Positions 20,576 through 30,181 are shown, numbered from the stretch's first letter. The stretch is DNA of 64,000 nt from Humibacter ginsenosidimutans (GCF_007859675.1 NZ_CP042305.1:2604001-2668000), one strand, 5' to 3'. Notes: generated by a model not told the origin, from the sequence alone. Translations and numbers: made by a program.

Positions 20576-22825
20576 ATGAGCGCGAACACCCCATCCTCCG
20601 ACCGCGTCGAGCGACTGCTCGCCGAGCTGAGCACGAAGGAGAAGGTCGGCCAGCTGATCCAGTACTTCTACTTCGCGCTGCCCGCGGGCATCGAGACCGT
20701 CGAAGGCCTCGACCCGTTCATCGCCAAGCAGCCGCAGATGGTCGAGGCCGCGCTGGCCGACGGCTCGGTCGGCTCGCTGCTCTTCGTCACCGACCCCGAC
20801 GAGGTCAACCGCCTGCAGAAGCTCGCGATCGAGGGCAACGCCCACGGCATCCCGCTGCTGTTCGGTTTCGACGTGATCCACGGGCTGCGCACCATCTTCC
20901 CCGTGCCGATCGCTCTCGCCGCGTCATGGGATGCCGACACCATCGAGCGCGCACAGACCGTGGCGGCCCGTGAGGCGCGCGCCGTCGGCATCCACTGGGC
21001 GTTCGCACCCATGGTCGACATCGCGCGCGACCCGCGCTGGGGCCGCATCGTCGAGGGCGCGGGCGAGGACCCGCTGCTCGGCTCGGTCGTGGCGGCGGCG
21101 CAGGTGCGCGGCTTCCAGGGCGATCGCCTGGGCGCCGACGGGCACATCATCGCCGGCCCGAAGCACTTCGCCGGCTACGGCGCAGCGCTCGGCGGCCGTG
21201 ACTACGACGAGGTCGATCTCTCCGACCAGGAGTTCTACAACACCTACCTGCCGCCGTTCAAGGCGGCGATCGACGTGGGCGCCGGCAACATCATGTCGGC
21301 CTACATGGACCTGAACGGCGTGCCCGCCTCCGGCAACCACTGGCTGCTCACCGAGGTGCTGCGCGATCAGCTCGGCTTCGACGGCTTCGTCGTGACCGAC
21401 GCGAACGCGGCCAAAGACCTCGAGACGCATCACTTCGCGGCCGACACCACGGATTCCGGTGTGCGCGCACTGAACGCCGGCGTCGACATGGAGATGGGCA
21501 TCTTCCAGCCCGCGTTCGAGCACCTCACCCAGGCGATCGATGACGGTCGGGTCGACATCGCGCGAGTGGACGAGGCGGTGCGGCGCATCCTCACCGTGAA
21601 GGAGCAGCTCGGCCTGTTCGAGCAGCCCTACGTCGACGTCGAGGCGTCGAAGCAGGTGCTCGCTGACCCTGCCCACCGCGACGAGGCGCAGCGCGCCGCC
21701 GAGCGCTCGGCCGTGCTGCTGCGCAACGAAGGCGGCATCCTCCCGCTGAGCCCCGACGCCCTGCAGAGGGTCGCCGTGCTCGGCCCGCTCGCGGATTCCA
21801 AGCGCGACACGGTCGGTCCGTGGGTGTTCGACTTCGACCTCGACGAGACCGTGAGCATCGCCGAGGGCATCAAGGCACGACTGAGCGACGCCGTGTCGGT
21901 GGCAGTCGAACCCGGCATCGCGACACCGACCCGCACCTTCCCGTCGATGTTCGATTCGTTCGGGCTCTCCGGTCCGTCAACGCCGGAGGACTTCGACCCC
22001 GAGGCATCCTTCGCACGGGCCGTCGAGCTCGCCTCGCACGCCGATGTCGCCGTGCTCGTGCTCGGCGAGCAGCAGGACATGATCGGCGAGAACGCGTCGC
22101 GCTCCGAGCTCACGCTGCCCGGTGACCAGCAGCGGCTGCTCGAGGCAGTCGTCGCAACCGGAACGCCCGTCGCGCTCGTGCTGATGAACGGCCGGCCGCT
22201 GGAGATCGGCTGGGCCGCGGAGAACGTGCCCGGCATCCTCGATGTCTGGTATCCCGGCACCCGTGGTGGCGATGCCGTCGCCGCGCTGCTCTTCGGCGAC
22301 GTCGCACCAGCGGGCAAGCTGCCGTTCACGTGGCCGCGCAGCGTCGGCCAGGTGCCCATGCACCACGCGATCACGCGGTCCCACGCCCCACAGGACCAAG
22401 GCAAGCGGTACTGGAACGAGGCGAGCACCCCGCTGTTCCCGTTCGGCCACGGGTTGTCGTACACGTCGTTCGCCTACGGTGAGCCGACGGTGGATGCCGC
22501 GACCGCAGGCATCCACGACACGGTCACGGTGTCTGTCGACGTCACGAACACCGGCGACCGCGACGGCGTCGAGGTCGTGCAGCTCTACCTGCACCAGCGC
22601 TTCGGCACGTCGTCGCGCCCGCTGCGCCAGCTGAAGGCGTTCGAGCGCGTCGAGATCCCGGCGGGCGAGACCCGCACCGTGCGGTTGACCGTCGGCCCCG
22701 ACGAGCGCCGCTACTGGAGCGCGGCCACCCGCGACTGGGTGCTCGACGCGACGGTCTTCGATGTCTGGGTGGGCGGCGACGCCACCGCGGAGCCGCACGC
22801 CGAGTTCACCATCACCGACGACTGA
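20576..22825 (+). CDS. bglX: GH3 beta-glucosidase
   Basis: 749-residue glycoside hydrolase family 3 enzyme. No signal peptide is seen, so it is probably cytoplasmic and acts on imported beta-glucosides. Domain order: TIM-barrel (about 1-330) with KHFAGYGA and the nucleophile Asp in GFDGFVVTD, alpha/beta sandwich (about 370-570) with SAVLLRNEGGILPL, and a C-terminal fibronectin-III-like domain (about 630-745, VSVDVTNTGDRDGVEVVQLY). Length matches BglX. AGAAAGGA precedes the ATG. The isomerase gene follows 43 bp later, likely in the same operon. Confidence 0.9.
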   Translation: MSANTPSSDRVERLLAELSTKEKVGQLIQYFYFALPAGIETVEGLDPFIAKQPQMVEAALADGSVGSLLFVTDPDEVNRLQKLAIEGNAHGIPLLFGFDVIHGLRTIFPVPIALAASWDADTIERAQTVAAREARAVGIHWAFAPMVDIARDPRWGRIVEGAGEDPLLGSVVAAAQVRGFQGDRLGADGHIIAGPKHFAGYGAALGGRDYDEVDLSDQEFYNTYLPPFKAAIDVGAGNIMSAYMDLNGVPASGNHWLLTEVLRDQLGFDGFVVTDANAAKDLETHHFAADTTDSGVRALNAGVDMEMGIFQPAFEHLTQAIDDGRVDIARVDEAVRRILTVKEQLGLFEQPYVDVEASKQVLADPAHRDEAQRAAERSAVLLRNEGGILPLSPDALQRVAVLGPLADSKRDTVGPWVFDFDLDETVSIAEGIKARLSDAVSVAVEPGIATPTRTFPSMFDSFGLSGPSTPEDFDPEASFARAVELASHADVAVLVLGEQQDMIGENASRSELTLPGDQQRLLEAVVATGTPVALVLMNGRPLEIGWAAENVPGILDVWYPGTRGGDAVAALLFGDVAPAGKLPFTWPRSVGQVPMHHAITRSHAPQDQGKRYWNEASTPLFPFGHGLSYTSFAYGEPTVDAATAGIHDTVTVSVDVTNTGDRDGVEVVQLYLHQRFGTSSRPLRQLKAFERVEIPAGETRTVRLTVGPDERRYWSAATRDWVLDATVFDVWVGGDATAEPHAEFTITDD

Positions 22826-22868
22826 CCTGCATGGTCTGACCGCACATCTCAACCAGAAGGAGCACTTC

Positions 22869-23666
22869 GTGTCCAATCCCTCCGTTCAGCTGTACTCGGT
22901 GCGCGACGCCGTCGACGAGAACCTCGACGAGGCCGTCGCCCGCGTGGCCGAGATCGGTTTCCGCAACGTGGAGCCCTACGCATTCCACCTGCGCACCGCC
23001 GACTACAAGCGCGCGTTCGCGGCATCCGGCGTGCAGGCGCCGTCCGGCCACGCCCCGGTGATCGACTCGGATGCCCCCGGCTCGATCTTCGACGCCGCCG
23101 CCGAACTCGGCATGACGACGGTCATCGACCCGTTCATCCCCACCGACCGGTGGCAGACATCCGATGACGTGCACCGCATCGCTGATCGCGTCAACGAGCT
23201 GACGGCGCAGGCCAAGGAGCGCGGCCTCGAATTCGGCTACCACAACCACCAGTGGGAGTTCACGAACAAGGTCGAGGGCCGCCCGGTCTACGACCTGTTC
23301 GTCGAACTGCTGGGACCCGACACGGTGCTGGAGGTCGACACCTTCTGGGCGACCGTCGGTGGCGCGGATGCTCCGGCGCTACTGCGCTCCCTCGGTGACC
23401 GGGTGCGCGCCCTGCACATCAAGGACGGCACGATCGACGAGGACATCCGCAACGTGCTGCCCAGCAGCGAGAGCGCGCTGATCGTGCCGGAGGCGCTGAA
23501 GGCCGCGTTCGAGAACCAGACGCCGGCCGGGCAGGGCGACGTCGACGTGAAGGCGATCCTCGAGGCCGCACCGAACGCGCTGCGCGTGGTGGAGTTCGAC
23601 GCCTACCGCGGCGACGTCTTCGAGGGCATCGCCGAGTCGCTGGCCTGGCTGACCGCCAACGACTGA
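22869..23666 (+). CDS. Sugar phosphate isomerase/epimerase family protein
   Basis: 265-residue TIM-barrel protein of the AP-endonuclease-2-like sugar isomerase family (relatives of IolE and xylose isomerase). Conserved stretches are GYHNHQWEF, LEVDTFWATVGG and the metal-ligand strand ALHIKDG. The GTG at 22869 is preceded by AGAAGGAG at good distance. The same fold is used for isomerases, epimerases and ketose dehydratases, so the exact reaction is unknown. Downstream of the GH3 beta-glucosidase it probably processes the released or 3-keto sugar. Confidence 0.8.
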   Translation: MSNPSVQLYSVRDAVDENLDEAVARVAEIGFRNVEPYAFHLRTADYKRAFAASGVQAPSGHAPVIDSDAPGSIFDAAAELGMTTVIDPFIPTDRWQTSDDVHRIADRVNELTAQAKERGLEFGYHNHQWEFTNKVEGRPVYDLFVELLGPDTVLEVDTFWATVGGADAPALLRSLGDRVRALHIKDGTIDEDIRNVLPSSESALIVPEALKAAFENQTPAGQGDVDVKAILEAAPNALRVVEFDAYRGDVFEGIAESLAWLTAND

Positions 23667-23718
23667 GCGGAGCACCCGAGGCGGCCTCCGAATACCGGAG
23701 CGATCACGCTCTCGTCGC

Positions 23719-23745
23719 GGGCACCGGAGCGATATTCCGGTGCCC
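23719..23745. terminator. Bidirectional terminator
   Basis: Perfect 10-bp stem GGGCACCGGA / TCCGGTGCCC with a 7-base loop, placed between two convergent genes (isomerase on plus, ROK regulator on minus). No long T-run follows, as is common in GC-rich actinobacteria. Confidence 0.7.
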
Positions 23746-23793
23746 GTTGCGTGTTCGGTCCTTCGGGGCCCTGGCCCACCGAACGGGACCGGC

Positions 23794-25071
23794 TCAGGCG
23801 GTGGCGGAACCGTGCAGCGGCAACACCCTCTCGACGCCGCCGCTGCCCAGAAACTCCGCGACCGGCAGCGTCGCAGCGCCGAGGGCCACGGCATCCGTGC
23901 CGAGGGCCGCGGGCACCGACGCCACTCGCTCGAACGGGCGCGCGAGCGCGGTGCGCCCGATCGCGGCGTGGATGCGCTCGAGCAGTCCCTGCCCGAGCGC
24001 ATCTCCTAGCCACCCGCCGAGCACGATCCGGTCGGGTGTGAACAGATTGACGATGGTGCCGAGTCCCGCGCCGAGATAGTCCACGAGCTCGTCGATCGCC
24101 TGCGCGGCGGCCGGGTCGGAGTCGTCGGCGGCGAGGATGGCGCGCATCCTGTCCTCGACATCGCTCGGGCTCGTCGCCTGATCGCGCTCGGTCAGCCGGT
24201 CGTAGGTCGCGACGATCGCGTCGGCGCCCGCGTACGCCTCGAGGCATCCGCGTGCTCCGCACACGCACTGCTTGCCGCCGGCCACGACCGTGGTGTGGCC
24301 GAGCTCACCGGCGAACGACGCGCCCCCCTCGCCACCCCGCGCGATGCTGGCGCCCACGCCTGAGCCGAGCAGCACGACCACGGCGTTGTCGCTGCCGCGC
24401 GCGGCGCCGAACCAACGTTCGGCCTGGCCGAGCGTGTTGGCGCCGTTGTCCACGAGCAGCGGGAGCGAGGTGCGCGCACGCAGCATCCGCTCGATGGGCA
24501 CATCGCCCCAGCCGATGCTCTGGCCGTAGAGCACGGCCTCGGTGTCGCCGGGGCACGGAGTGTCGGGGTCGCCCGCAGCGGCATCCACGGGCACCCGCTC
24601 GACCAGCCCCGGCACACCGACGCCCACCCCGAGAATGCTCTCCTCGTCGATACCCGCCTCGGCGACGACCGCGTCGATGCCCTCGATCACGTGGTCGACC
24701 AGGTCGTCAGGAGACAGCCGTGCGTCTTCGGTGACGGAGCGGTGGGATGCCCGCACGCGCATCCCGAGATCGAACAGCTCGACCATGACGGCGGTCTCGC
24801 CCACGTCCACACCGATCACGTGGCCGAAGTCGGGGTTGATGTGGAAGAGGCCGCGCGGGCGTCCCCCGTTGGACTCCTCAGAGCCCACCTCGGCCACGCA
24901 CCCGGTGCGCACGAGGTCGCTCATCACGTTGGAGACGGTCGCGAGGCTCACGCCCGCCGCGCGGGCGACGCCCTGGTAGGTGAGCGGTCCGTTCAGATAG
25001 AGCTCCCACAGAGTGCGAGCCCGATTGCTCCTGCGCAGGTCGCGCACGGTCGTCGAACGTGCTGAGGGCAT
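23794..25071 (-). CDS. ROK-family transcriptional regulator
   Basis: 425-residue ROK protein of the NagC/XylR regulator type. An N-terminal winged helix (about 12-75, with YQGVARAAGVSLATVSNVMSDL) is fused to a sugar-kinase-like ROK domain. The ROK zinc motif is present as CVCGARGCLE, and GELGH marks the active-site histidine region. The ATG at 25069-25071 has GGGTGG before it; a GTG nine bases upstream is an alternative. Divergent from the MFS gene, so it may control sugar uptake. Confidence 0.87.
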   Translation of the reverse strand: MPSARSTTVRDLRRSNRARTLWELYLNGPLTYQGVARAAGVSLATVSNVMSDLVRTGCVAEVGSEESNGGRPRGLFHINPDFGHVIGVDVGETAVMVELFDLGMRVRASHRSVTEDARLSPDDLVDHVIEGIDAVVAEAGIDEESILGVGVGVPGLVERVPVDAAAGDPDTPCPGDTEAVLYGQSIGWGDVPIERMLRARTSLPLLVDNGANTLGQAERWFGAARGSDNAVVVLLGSGVGASIARGGEGGASFAGELGHTTVVAGGKQCVCGARGCLEAYAGADAIVATYDRLTERDQATSPSDVEDRMRAILAADDSDPAAAQAIDELVDYLGAGLGTIVNLFTPDRIVLGGWLGDALGQGLLERIHAAIGRTALARPFERVASVPAALGTDAVALGAATLPVAEFLGSGGVERVLPLHGSATA

Positions 25072-25263
25072 CCGATCCACCCGATCTTTCGGTGGGTGTC
25101 CGGCATGACCCCCGACCTCAGGGGCGGACAGCCCGTTTGCCCATCGTACTGACCAATTCGCGCGGGTTCACCGTTGCAGCGGGTCATCGCGCGCACGCCG
25201 CGGCCGTCGACAGCCTGCGCACCGCGTCACCGCCGCGACCGACACCATCGGTAAGGTGTGCGC

Positions 25264-26718
25264 ATGACCGAGCACCCGACCGGCCCCGGCAACGACGCCT
25301 CAGCCGGCACCCCGCATCCTTCTCCGGCGTCAGCGGCCACCGATGCCGCAGCGGATGCCGCCGCGAACGAGACCCTGCAGGACGCTCCCGTTCCCCGGCG
25401 CAAGGTGCTCGCGTGGGCGCTCTACGACTGGGCGGGATCGTCGTTCAACGCCGTCGCCACGACCTTCGTCTTCACTCGGTACCTCACGAGCTCCACGTTC
25501 GGCGATACCGACCAGCTGTCCGGCCAGCTCGGCCTCTGGCTGGGCCTGGCGGGCGTGCTCGTGGCTCTCACGGCGCCGATCACGGGTCAGCAGTCGGATG
25601 CCACAGGTCACCGCAAGCGCTGGCTCGGCGTCTGGACGGGCATCACGGCCGTGTCGCTGCTGGCGATGTCGTTCGTGTTCCCCGATCCGACGTTCGTGGT
25701 GCTCGGCTTCGTCGCGCTCAGCATCGGAACCATCGCCAGCGAGCTGGCGAATGTCAACTACTACGCCATGCTCACGCAGGTCTCCACGCCGAAGAACGTC
25801 GGCCGCATCAGCGGTTTCGGCTGGGGCATGGGCTACGTCGGCGGCATCGTGCAGCTGCTCATCCTGCTGTTCGCATTCATCAATCCGGAGCTGCAGGTCG
25901 GCCCGTTCGGCTACGTGCAGCTGTCGATGATGGTGGCGACCGCCTGGTATGTCGTCTTCTCGCTTCCCGTGTTCTTCGCAGTCGGCGAGAACCGGCAGCC
26001 ACGCGTCGGCGGTGTGCAGCGCGCCGGCATCATCGGCGCCTACGCCGAGCTCGGTCGCTCGATCGCCCGACTGTGGCGGCGCAGCCGCAACACCGTGTGG
26101 TTCCTCATCGCGAGCGCGGTGTTCCGCGACGGCCTCACCGGCATCTTCACGTTCGGCGGCGTGATCGCCTCCGGCACGTTCGGCTTCTCGGCGAGCCTCG
26201 TCATCTACTTCGCCGTCGCGGCGAATCTCGTCGCCGGTGCCGCAACGCTGATCTCGGGCACACTCGACGACAGATGGGGGCCACGACGCCTCATCATCAC
26301 CTCCCTCATCGGTCTGCTCGTCTCCGGCATCGCGGCGGTCGCACTCGCCCTCGGATTCTTCGACCCCACGGCCGGAGCCGCGCACGCCGACGGCACTCCA
26401 AGCGGCCTCGCGCCGTCGTGGATCTTCTGGATCTTCGGCCTGTTCCTCTGCCTGTTCGTCGGGCCGGCGCAGTCGGCATCGCGCAGTTTCCTGGCCCGCA
26501 TCATCCCGGCGGGCCACGAGGGCGAGGTGTTCGGCCTCTACGCGACGACCGGACGCGCCGCCACGTTCCTCTCCCCGCTGCTGTTCACGGCCTTCATCGC
26601 CATCGGCGGCAAGCAGGTGTGGGGCATCGCGGGCATCATGCTCGTCATTCTCGTGGGCCTCGTGCTGATGCTCTTCGTGCGAGCGCCCCAGGGAGATCGC
26701 ATCGACCTCAGCCGCTGA
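25264..26718 (+). CDS. MFS transporter, Atg22/UMF1-like
   Basis: 484-residue major facilitator of the UMF1 (Atg22-like) group. About 45 Ala-rich residues precede the first helix, which carries the family signature WALYDWAGSSFNAV. About 12 membrane segments follow, with ISGFGWGMGYVGG in the central half, also typical. AAGGTG is well placed before the ATG at 25264. Substrate of the bacterial members is uncertain; the neighbourhood (ROK, oxidoreductase, isomerase) hints at a sugar or sugar derivative. Confidence 0.85.
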   Translation: MTEHPTGPGNDASAGTPHPSPASAATDAAADAAANETLQDAPVPRRKVLAWALYDWAGSSFNAVATTFVFTRYLTSSTFGDTDQLSGQLGLWLGLAGVLVALTAPITGQQSDATGHRKRWLGVWTGITAVSLLAMSFVFPDPTFVVLGFVALSIGTIASELANVNYYAMLTQVSTPKNVGRISGFGWGMGYVGGIVQLLILLFAFINPELQVGPFGYVQLSMMVATAWYVVFSLPVFFAVGENRQPRVGGVQRAGIIGAYAELGRSIARLWRRSRNTVWFLIASAVFRDGLTGIFTFGGVIASGTFGFSASLVIYFAVAANLVAGAATLISGTLDDRWGPRRLIITSLIGLLVSGIAAVALALGFFDPTAGAAHADGTPSGLAPSWIFWIFGLFLCLFVGPAQSASRSFLARIIPAGHEGEVFGLYATTGRAATFLSPLLFTAFIAIGGKQVWGIAGIMLVILVGLVLMLFVRAPQGDRIDLSR

Positions 26719-26753
26719 CGCATCCGTCGGCACCGGAGCACACGGCACGAGCC

Positions 26754-26771
26754 GAGCTCCTCAACCGGCGG
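26754..26771. repeat. Solo arm of repeat family B
   Basis: GAGCTCCTCAACCGGCGG matches the right arm of the family B repeats. It overlaps the 3' end of the oxidoreductase gene: the TGA stop lies in the GGTTGAGG part of the arm on the minus strand. Confidence 0.6.
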
Positions 26772-27747
26772 AAACGACCCGGACCCAGTCCCCACCGCCG
26801 CGCAGCGAGTCCCGCGCGGCCAGCGCCGTGCGCACGGCCAGCACGGCGTCCCCGGCAGGCGCCACGCGCGACGGCGTGCCGGATGCCACGCACTCGAGAA
26901 AGTGCGCCGCCTGCAGCGCGTACGGTTCGGCATCCCCGTGGGTCTCGTCTGAGACACGTGCACCCGTCGCGCTTCCGCCGTCCCCGCGCACCGCGAACTC
27001 GTTCACGACCCGCTCTCCGCCGATGTGCCGCGTCGCGACCATGCCGGCGTCACCGGTCACCTGCAACGCCGTGGCGAACGGCACGGACTGCGGCATGCGC
27101 GCATGACTCAGCACTTGGGCGAGGCCGCCGTCCGCGTACCGCACGGTCGTCTCGACCGGACCGAGGGCATCCGGTGCCGTGGCTCGCACCTCGACGGGCT
27201 CGCCGAGCAGCAGGTTCGCCTGGTCGAGATCGTGGATGCCCACATCGACGACGACCCCGCCCGACAGGTTCTCGTCGTACCACCAGGGCGTCTGCGGAGG
27301 CGCGATCATCCGCTCGGCGCGCACGTGCAGTGGATGCCCCACGGCACCCCCGTCCACCTCCGCACGCACTCGCGCGTACGCGGGGAAGAACCGCACGACG
27401 TGCGCCACCATCAGCACCAGCCCGCTCGCCTCCGCCTCCCGCGCGATCGCCTCCGCGTCGGCGACAGACAGCGCCATCGGCTTCTCCAGCAGCACGTGCT
27501 TGCCCGCGCGCAGGGCCGCCGATGCGAACCCGCGGTGCGTCGGCGTCGGCGTGCAGATGGTCACGATGTCGACGGCGGGGTCCGCGAGCGCGACGGCCAG
27601 GTCGGTCACGGTGCGGGCGTTCGGAGCGTCGGCGAGCGCGGCGTCCGCGCGTCGCGAGATGAGGTGGGAGACCTCGATGCCGGTGGCACGCCACGCTGCG
27701 GCGTGCGCCGCCCCGATGTATCCGGGGCCGACGATGGCGACTGTCAT
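26761..27747 (-). CDS. Gfo/Idh/MocA-family oxidoreductase
   Basis: 328-residue NAD(P)-dependent dehydrogenase. The Rossmann start MTVAIVGPGYIGAAHAAAW, the conserved EKP motif (HVLLEKPMALSVADAEA) and the catalytic-region GGVVVDVGIHDLDQ are intact. Family members oxidise sugars, inositols and related compounds, so the substrate cannot be named. It is convergent with the MFS gene. The last codons (VSAG and stop) lie in a repeat arm. Confidence 0.88.
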   Translation of the reverse strand: MTVAIVGPGYIGAAHAAAWRATGIEVSHLISRRADAALADAPNARTVTDLAVALADPAVDIVTICTPTPTHRGFASAALRAGKHVLLEKPMALSVADAEAIAREAEASGLVLMVAHVVRFFPAYARVRAEVDGGAVGHPLHVRAERMIAPPQTPWWYDENLSGGVVVDVGIHDLDQANLLLGEPVEVRATAPDALGPVETTVRYADGGLAQVLSHARMPQSVPFATALQVTGDAGMVATRHIGGERVVNEFAVRGDGGSATGARVSDETHGDAEPYALQAAHFLECVASGTPSRVAPAGDAVLAVRTALAARDSLRGGGDWVRVVSAG

Positions 27748-27777
27748 GACGGCATCCTGCCAGGTGGCGCGCTCGCC

Positions 27778-28584
27778 TTATGGCTTCTGGATGTCGATCG
27801 GGTCGGTGGCGGTGTCGTCCGGATCGAAGTCGGGGTCGGGGTCGTACGTGTCAGTCGGATCGAAGTCGGGGTCGGGGTCGTACGTGTCAGTCGGATCGAA
27901 CCGGTCGGTCGGGTCGAAGTGCGCCGCCGGGTCGAGCCAGGGCAGCACCACCGTGGCGTCAGGGTCGCTGTGCGCCCGCGCAGGCCGCGTCGACGCGGAC
28001 CGTGACGGCGTCTGCACCGGATGCGAGGCCGGTTGCTGGTATTGGCCGCCGTCCGGCATCCCTGCGGCAGCCTCGTTCCAGCGGTCGGCATACCCGCGCA
28101 GACCCGCGCGCTGGATGACGCGCTGAATGGTGAGGCCGCGCTCGTCGGGCGCGCCGACGAAGCGGATCTCGCGAAGCCCCTGCGCCTGCGCCGCCGATTC
28201 GAAGACGAAGTGCCCGTAGCCGAAGATGCGCCCGATGAACGGCTTGTACACCGAGATGTCGAGAATACGGGCGAGCGGCATTGTGGCGACCTGCTCGGAG
28301 AGGATGCCGTGAATGCGGAACACGCGCATGTTCGTGATGACGAAGTGGTCGCGCCTGCGGGCGAGGATGTGCCATCCCGCGTGCACGAAGAGCACGAGCC
28401 CGATGAGCACCGGCAGCCACCACACGACGGGCACGAGCAGGGCGAGGAGCATGACGATGACTCCGGCGATCAGCTCGAACATCGGGCCGACCATCGCGGC
28501 CCAGTGCTTGCGCACCTCGTCGATGACCACCTCTCCCTGGTCGGAGATGAGGTGCTTGGCGGTGCGCGGATCGACCTTCGTCAT
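27778..28584 (-). CDS. PH-domain membrane protein with acidic repeat tail
   Basis: 268 residues. A short cytoplasmic start is followed by two closely spaced membrane helices (about 31-72), then a bacterial PH-like domain (about 75-160, RRRDHFVITNMRVFRIHGIL and MPLARILDISVYKPFIGRIFGYGHFVF), as in YdbS/YdbT relatives. The last 70 residues are acidic and include two perfect FDPTDTYDPDPD repeats, encoded by a 36-bp tandem duplication (27821-27892). The start overlaps the stop of the 55-residue gene upstream (ATGA), so they are co-translated. Function unknown. Confidence 0.8.
   Translation of the reverse strand: MTKVDPRTAKHLISDQGEVVIDEVRKHWAAMVGPMFELIAGVIVMLLALLVPVVWWLPVLIGLVLFVHAGWHILARRRDHFVITNMRVFRIHGILSEQVATMPLARILDISVYKPFIGRIFGYGHFVFESAAQAQGLREIRFVGAPDERGLTIQRVIQRAGLRGYADRWNEAAAGMPDGGQYQQPASHPVQTPSRSASTRPARAHSDPDATVVLPWLDPAAHFDPTDRFDPTDTYDPDPDFDPTDTYDPDPDFDPDDTATDPIDIQKP
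27821..27892. repeat. 36-bp tandem duplication in the PH-domain gene
   Basis: Two identical 36-bp units starting GGATCGAAGTCGGGGTCGG, followed by a partial third (27893-27901). Being a multiple of three, it keeps frame and encodes repeated 12-residue acidic units. Confidence 0.85.
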
Positions 28585-28748
28585 TTACCTGCGAGAGCGG
28601 TGAAGAAGTTGACGACGGCGGTGCCTGCGTCGATCACGGCGCCCACGACCACCTGCACCGCGTTCGCCGCGTCCTGCGGACGCGCGATCACGTAGAAGAC
28701 GGCGAAGGCGACGACGACGATGATGATGACGCGTCTGATGATCTTCAC
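28581..28748 (-). CDS. Small membrane protein, 55 residues
   Basis: Short gene with GTG start at 28746-28748, preceded by GGAAGGA at seven bases, and a stop overlapping the ATG of the PH-domain gene. The product starts MKIIRRVIIIVVVAFAVFYV, one membrane helix with a positive N-terminus, followed by an amphipathic or second hydrophobic stretch (VQVVVGAVIDAGTAVVNFF). The good ribosome binding site, overlap and coherent hydrophobic pattern argue for a real gene. I do not recognise a family; it is probably a partner of the PH-domain protein. Confidence 0.7.
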   Translation of the reverse strand: MKIIRRVIIIVVVAFAVFYVIARPQDAANAVQVVVGAVIDAGTAVVNFFTALAGK

Positions 28749-28901
28749 GGGGGAGTCCTTCCAGTCGACGTCAGCGAAAGCATTCCCCCCGGATGCCGGC
28801 CCGCGCGTCGTGGCGCAAGTCGCCGCAACACTTCTACTCCAGGCACCGGCGACACACCAGCAGACACGCCCAACGGCACCGAACCGTCATCGCGGAACGC
28901 C

Positions 28902-29411
28902 TCAGCCCAGACGCGTGCCCTCGAGGTGCTCCACGAGCTTCCAGGTGGCGCCGTCGTCATCGCTCACCCAGCCGTCGAACACGTAGCTCTCGTCGGTGAT
29001 CTCGCTGAAGTTCCAGCGGATGGGGCGCTCGTCGTTCTGCGTGCCGTCCTGCCGCAGGCCGTCGCGCCAGCCCTGCGCGACGAGGTTCGCGAACTGGTTG
29101 GCCGCCGGGGCGAAGTAGCTCACCCGCACGACACCCGCCGCCGGGTCGTACACCCGCACGGCGACGGCGACAGTGGATGCCTGCCCGTCGACCTCGATGA
29201 CCTCCAGGTCTTCGACCGCGCGGCCTTCCATCACCCACGAGACGATCCAGGTGAAATCGCGTGCGGTCCACTCGCCGGTCGCCTCGTCGAGCCGCTCACC
29301 GCTCACCCGCCACGTTCCGACGAGCTGGCCGAACCTGGTCATCCGATTCGGATGCTCCGGTGCGACGCCCTCGCTCACCAGGGCTGCGGCGAAGGACGGG
29401 AGGTCTGTCAC
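28902..29411 (-). CDS. Hypothetical protein, possibly lipocalin-like
   Basis: 169-residue soluble protein without signal peptide or membrane helix. The GTG at 29409-29411 overlaps the dcd stop (GTGA), so it is co-translated with dcd. The pattern [16 protein letters not shown] followed by alternating strands with [17 protein letters not shown] and [14 protein letters not shown] resembles lipocalin-like DUF1579-type proteins, but I am not certain of the family and no catalytic motif is visible. Linkage to dcd may be accidental. Confidence 0.65.
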   Translation of the reverse strand: MTDLPSFAAALVSEGVAPEHPNRMTRFGQLVGTWRVSGERLDEATGEWTARDFTWIVSWVMEGRAVEDLEVIEVDGQASTVAVAVRVYDPAAGVVRVSYFAPAANQFANLVAQGWRDGLRQDGTQNDERPIRWNFSEITDESYVFDGWVSDDDGATWKLVEHLEGTRLG

Positions 29412-30034
29412 GGGGTCACCGCCGGGGCATCCTGTGCCGGCTCGTCGACGCTCGTGCCGCTGACGTCGGTCCGGTGGAAGTTGAGGAAGGAACGGGATGC
29501 CGTCGGCCCGCGCTGCCCCTGATACCGAGAGCTGTACGCGGCGGAGCCGTACGGCTTCTCGGCCGGCGATGACAGCCTGAAGAAGCACATCTGCCCGATC
29601 TTCATGCCCGGCCAGAGCTTGATCGGCAGCGTGGCCACGTTGCTCAGCTCGAGCGTGACGTGCCCGGTGAATCCCGGATCGATGAAGCCCGCGGTGGAGT
29701 GGGTCAGCAGGCCGAGGCGCCCGAGCGAGCTCTTGCCCTCGAGGCGGGCGGCGATGTCGTCGGGCAGCGAGACGCGCTCGAACGTGGAGCCGAGGGCGAA
29801 CTCACCGGGGTGCAGGATGAACGGCTGGTCGCCGTCCACCTCGACCAGGTGCGTCAGCTCCGGTTGGTCTTCGGCCGGGTCGATGAACGCGTACTTGTGG
29901 TTGTCGAACATGCGAAAGAAGCGGTCGAGACGCACGTCGATGCTCGACGGCTGGATCATCGCCGGATCGTAGGGCTCCAGCGCGATGCGCTCGGCGTCGA
30001 GTTCGGCCGTGATGTCGCGATCGGAGAGCAGCAC
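29408..30034 (-). CDS. dcd: dCTP deaminase
   Basis: 208-residue trimeric enzyme of the dCTP deaminase/dUTPase superfamily, which supplies dUMP or dUTP for thymidylate synthesis. Motifs seen: [29 protein letters not shown] (catalytic Glu), [13 protein letters not shown] and [17 protein letters not shown]. In mycobacteria the orthologue converts dCTP directly to dUMP; the same is likely here but not shown by sequence alone. The ATG start gives the standard MLLSDRDI N-terminus. It shares a 4-bp overlap with the hypothetical gene downstream. Confidence 0.95.
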   Translation of the reverse strand: MLLSDRDITAELDAERIALEPYDPAMIQPSSIDVRLDRFFRMFDNHKYAFIDPAEDQPELTHLVEVDGDQPFILHPGEFALGSTFERVSLPDDIAARLEGKSSLGRLGLLTHSTAGFIDPGFTGHVTLELSNVATLPIKLWPGMKIGQMCFFRLSSPAEKPYGSAAYSSRYQGQRGPTASRSFLNFHRTDVSGTSVDEPAQDAPAVTP

Positions 30035-30181
30035 CTGGCCAGACTACCGGGACCCGCGTTTCATCGGTATTGCGCGGAACGGTGCCCGTTCCGGACGTTT
30101 GCGCCTCGTCCACCGGACACGGACGTCCGGAACGGCGACAGGTTGACGGCGGCCGCGCCGCTCCGCTCGTACCCTGGTGCC

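Noticed and set aside
25059..27662. 867-residue plus-strand frame across the MFS gene
   Set aside because: Runs out of frame over the MFS gene and then antisense to the oxidoreductase; Arg/His/Pro-rich.
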